Assembly: GCA_030019435.1 (NCBI GenBank)
Contig: JASEEV010000002.1
Span: 1-43,029 of the forward strand
From: Methanocellales archaeon
GTDB taxonomy: Archaea; Halobacteriota; UBA148
Length of the DNA: 43,029 nt
Reading direction: 5' to 3'
Part shown: positions 42,883 through 43,029 of the stretch, piece by piece
Position numbering within the stretch: position 1 is the stretch's first letter
Layout of the letters: each line of letters starts with the position of its first letter
Notes under the pieces: model-generated
What the model was told of the DNA's origin: nothing
Database searches by the model: none
The model's input: the letters and a program-made list of their open reading frames with translations, nothing else
Made by a program: the position numbers and the translations under genes

Positions 42883-42990
42883 TTATGTTTCCTTCAATGC
42901 TTGTAAAAGCTTCCTGAGATGTCGCCTAACTTAGTATATACGAACTTAGTTCGTATATCGCTCCAAATTGGTATTATATCCGAACTCATA
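42883..42990 (-). CDS. 35-codon leader ORF across the attI-like junction
   Basis: Starts at ATG 42990 with a perfect GGAGGTGAT (43001-43009) upstream and ends with TAA at 42883-42885, 12 nt before ATG 42870 of the TIR-like gene. It reads through the recombination core GTTAGGC. The product, MSSDIIPIWSDIRT continuing to YKALKET, resembles no known protein. It is probably a translation-coupling leader, like the short ORF in class 1 integron attI1; this role is inferred. Confidence 0.6.
42925..42959 (-). other. attI-like junction with palindrome and repeated CTAAGTT
   Basis: The core GTTAGGC (minus strand, 42931-42925) is preceded by CTAA. CTAAGTT occurs twice, 15 nt apart. A perfect 10-bp inverted repeat with a TTA centre spans 42937-42959 (ATATACGAAC/GTTCGTATAT). 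There is no R'' box or attC-type loop upstream within the window, so the site looks more like attI than attC. Confidence 0.5.
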
Positions 42991-43029
42991 TTTTATTTAT
43001 CACCTCCTTTAATTAAATCTAAAGGACTT

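Larger units (their letters stand above)
36836..43029 (-). mobile_element. integron-like gene cassette array (six cassettes, no integrase in window)
   Basis: Six leftward genes are each followed by an attC-like palindrome. Cassette limits, cut after the G of GTTAxxx on the minus strand, are about 42930-41824, 41823-40924, 40923-39909, 39908-39016, 39015-38317 and 38316-36842. Four cassettes in a row have an R'' box exactly complementary to the R' core at their own start (GCCTAAC, AGATAAC, GTATAAC, GGATAAC), the expected product of circular cassette integration. The array runs off the right edge, where the attI and integrase would lie. The left end next to truA is eroded. It may be a full integron or an integrase-less attC cluster. 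Confidence 0.85.

Noticed and set aside
42925-42959. Junction upstream of the TIR-like gene as a short attC
   Set aside because: The 10-bp palindrome with a 3-nt centre has no RYYYAAC box at the distal arm and no loop elements shared by sites A-E, so attI-like is a better description.
36836-42960. Palindromes between cassette genes as rho-independent terminators or a CRISPR array
   Set aside because: They are 80-95 nt with paired R-box cores matching their own cassette starts and intervening genes of 0.7-1.5 kb. There are no short regular spacers and no T-tracts.

Overview
This window is archaeal and chromosomal. The evidence is the protein set: Alba, ribosomal proteins L21e and L37e, RNA polymerase subunit Rpo4/F, LSm, Pus10, Elp3, archaeal SepF, an ATP-dependent DNA ligase and two tRNAs with archaeal-type introns. 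TATA boxes sit about 26 bp upstream of leaderless starts, and Shine-Dalgarno sites are of the GGTGA/GGAGG type. Two methanogenesis-marker proteins (MtxX/marker 4 and marker 11) point to a methanogen or a methane/alkane-oxidising relative (Halobacteriota such as Methanomicrobia, Syntropharchaeia or ANME-1). The exact lineage cannot be fixed from this sequence alone.

Positions 1-9.3 kb hold a DUF373 membrane protein, two small winged-helix proteins and a tight leftward operon: ACT-domain protein, homoserine dehydrogenase, an atypical radical SAM protein, methanogenesis marker 11, MtxX and DNA ligase. A nitroreductase and a VapBC pair follow. Positions 9.3-16.6 kb are an information-processing block: Elp3, YjbQ, a decayed HemK/PrmC-type methyltransferase, KsgA, DUF655, Rpo4, L21e, Pus10, PurA and Alba. 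A tRNA-Lys(CUU) with a 235-nt structured intron follows. Positions 17-30 kb carry a TrkA-N/DHH protein, a Thg1 relative, a site-2-protease/TraB/M50 membrane operon, aspartate kinase, PurM, two glycosyltransferases, SepF, a PUA protein, LSm, L37e and PurF. Positions 30-37 kb include a frameshifted PsiE-like gene, a tRNA-Leu(CAG) with a D-loop intron, a toxin-antitoxin pair with a nonsense-mutated toxin, thioredoxin reductase, a radical SAM activase, a lipoprotein, ArgG and TruA.

From the truA stop codon (36.84 kb) to the right edge, the window is an integron-like gene-cassette array. Six leftward genes are each followed by an 80-95 nt imperfect palindrome built like an attC site (R''=RxxTAAC or GCCTAAC, R'=GTTAxxx). 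The decisive feature is that, for four consecutive cassettes, the R'' box of the attC is the exact reverse complement of the R' core at the start of the same cassette, as cassette circularisation predicts. The upstream end of the array (about 42.93 kb) looks like an attI junction and carries a 35-codon ORF with a perfect Shine-Dalgarno sequence that runs into the first cassette. No integrase lies in the window; it would be expected beyond the right edge. The cargo consists of a TIR-like protein, a PRiA4_ORF3-type zinc protein, two PD-(D/E)XK-like nucleases, an unknown protein and an AAA/DUF4143 ATPase. The array next to truA appears eroded.

Two other points stand out. The introns of tRNA-Lys and tRNA-Leu share a 40-nt module whose hairpin loop is inverted between the two copies. 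Several genes also carry clear lesions (prmC, psiE-like, relE), which reflect either decay or sequencing error.
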